A stretch of DNA of 64,000 bases from Tetrahymena elliotti 4EA (lineage: Eukaryota > Ciliophora > Oligohymenophorea > Hymenostomatida > Tetrahymenidae). Of the stretch, positions 63,033 through 64,000 are shown piece by piece; position 1 is the first letter of the stretch; each line of letters starts with the position of its first letter. Where the stretch lies: NCBI GenBank assembly GCA_000231825.2, contig JH720337.1:355122-419121 (forward strand), in the 5' to 3' direction. The notes under the pieces were generated by a model that worked only from the letters and a program-made list of their open reading frames with translations, did no database searches and was not told the DNA's origin. The translations under genes were made by a program, and so were the position numbers.

Positions 63033-63815
63033 TCATATCAACAAAAAAACTAAGACAATTAAAGATATTAATAAAACATTCGATTTTTAAGTGCATTATC
63101 CATCCATAAGCTTTGATTTACTTGCATCACATAAATTACAATCATCCGATGTCCATGCTGTACCTCCTCTTGATAAACAAGAAGCTGATGTAGCTACACA
63201 TTTTGTTTATGATGAGTTTGCATACATATCTTTACCATTACATATTTTACAATCAGCATCAGTCCAAAGAATATTTTCTCTTTTGACACATGAATTAGCT
63301 GATTCAACACAAGAACTTCCAGAAATATTAGAATAAAGAACTTTTCCATTGCAAGCAGTGCAATCATTATCGTTCCATAGAGTGTTTGCTCTAGATATAC
63401 AAGATCCTGTTGAAGACACACAAGAAGTAGTTGCAGTATTTGCATACATAGTTTTGCCATAGCATAAAGTACAATCTAAATCTGACCATGGATTATTCAA
63501 CCTGTTTATACATGAATATGTTGATTCAACACAAGCTGTATTTTTAAAATTTGTAAAGGGAGTTGTTGGTGCACAAGAGGAACAGAATTAATCACTAGTA
63601 TTTTAAGTAAAAGATGGGCAAAAAGAGCATTCCTTAATTTAACAATTAGTTAAAGTAGTTGAAATATTCCAAGTACAGCCTCCTGGAGCATTTGGACAAG
63701 CAGTATTACAAGCTTATCCTTGATTTCCAGAACAAGTAACTTAAGCTCCTTATGCTGCAAAAATAGACTGTTTTAATACAGCAAATATCAAAACTAGTTT
63801 TAGTTTTAATTACAT
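63033..63815 (-). CDS. GPI-type cysteine-periodic surface antigen (260 aa; immobilization-antigen-like)
   Basis: Minus-strand single exon, ATG at 63815 to TGA at 63033-63035, 261 codons. Signal peptide MQLKLKLVLIFAVLKQSIFA; hydrophobic C-terminus SNVLLISLIVLVFLLI with no residue after it, typical of a GPI-attachment signal. The first third has a cysteine-rich head (TCSGNQGQACNTACPNAPGG, then CSFCPSF and CSSCAP). The rest is a 37-residue repeat, present four times, the last incomplete. Ciliate immobilization antigens (the SerH/SerL type of Tetrahymena and those of Ichthyophthirius) have this layout of signal peptide, periodic cysteines and GPI anchor. Likely an abundant coat protein of cell and cilia. 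Such genes are usually expressed one at a time under environmental control; nothing in this sequence shows that directly. Confidence 0.88.
63090..63533 (-). repeat. Four tandem 37-residue (111-nt) cysteine repeats in the surface antigen
   Basis: Each unit reads C-x6-C-x12-C-x2-C-x13, with constant landmarks LW/PW/AW four to five residues before DxDC, then CNGK or CYGK and MYAN/LYSN. Units begin at about 63533, 63422, 63311 and 63200; the last is cut off by the C-terminal anchor signal. Spacing is exact across three full units. Confidence 0.9.
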
Positions 63816-64000
63816 CTATTCAGTATTTTTATTATTTTAATTTATTTAAAAGCTATGCAAATTCAATCAAAATTTTAATATACTTGCTTTTTTTAAATTC
63901 AGATTTATCTTAAAATTCATTTGAAGTCAATTTATCACCAGAAATATATTAGACCCTAAGAAGTCAAAAAAGTAATTTGCGATAAAACCAAATATTTTGT
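63816..64000. other. Upstream region of the surface-antigen gene
   Basis: 185 bp of AT-rich DNA to the window edge. No motif can be named. Confidence 0.4.

Noticed and set aside
63194..63460. Minus-strand 88-aa frame overlapping the surface antigen
   Set aside because: Shifted-frame shadow of the cysteine repeats.
1..64000. Widespread TAA/TAG inside genes as evidence of pseudogenes or of several broken ORFs
   Set aside because: Conserved proteins (IFT56, myosin, DENN) read through them as Gln along their length, so this is the ciliate nuclear code.

Overview
The window is ciliate nuclear DNA, most like the macronuclear genome of an oligohymenophorean such as Tetrahymena or its relatives. 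Base composition is extremely AT-rich. Every recognisable gene is full of in-frame TAA and TAG codons and ends only at TGA, so TAA and TAG encode glutamine here. Most GT-AG introns are short, often 26 to 62 nt, with a few of several hundred. The gene families also fit: an IFT-B subunit, a MyTH4-FERM myosin, a GPI-type periodic-cysteine surface antigen and a giant beta-helix membrane protein. All coordinates below rest on translation with this code. Exon joins were accepted where reading phase stayed consistent, and unresolved joins are stated.

Layout. 7-10788 (+): one giant multi-exon gene (about 3,300 aa) with signal peptide, cysteine-rich repeats, propeller-like region, beta-helix region, second cysteine box and several membrane helices. 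11791-18033 (+): unconventional myosin with motor, IQ, MyTH4 and FERM regions. 19669-24423 (+): Q-rich nuclear-looking protein with a 24Q-L-22Q block and a GC-richer, hairpin-rich element in its first intron. 25189-27794 (+): IFT56/TTC26. 28674-30229 (+): conserved-looking coiled-coil protein. 30788-33678 and 34257-37852 (-): tandem DENN-domain paralogues. 41222-43159 (+): single-exon acidic/coiled-coil protein, tail to tail with 43222-44287 (-), a small multi-exon gene. 45007-45846 (+): secreted protein. 46645-47400 (-): three-exon membrane protein. About 48.5-49.9 kb: coding-like remnants, including an orphan cysteine-rich stretch. 50719-52938 (+): Q/N-rich protein. 54274-61496 (+): three tandem single-exon pseudokinase-TPR paralogues. 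63033-63815 (-): surface antigen with an exact 37-residue repeat.

Working together. The IFT56 gene, the neighbouring coiled-coil gene, the myosin and the DENN proteins (Rab exchange-factor family) all belong to cilium, cytoskeleton or membrane-traffic biology. They look like separate transcription units rather than an operon. The most distinctive feature is the cluster of three pseudokinase-TPR genes, each with a different loss of catalytic residues. No tRNA, rRNA, CRISPR array, telomere repeat or transposase was recognised. Long gaps between genes are mostly AT-rich sequence without coding signal, except where noted.
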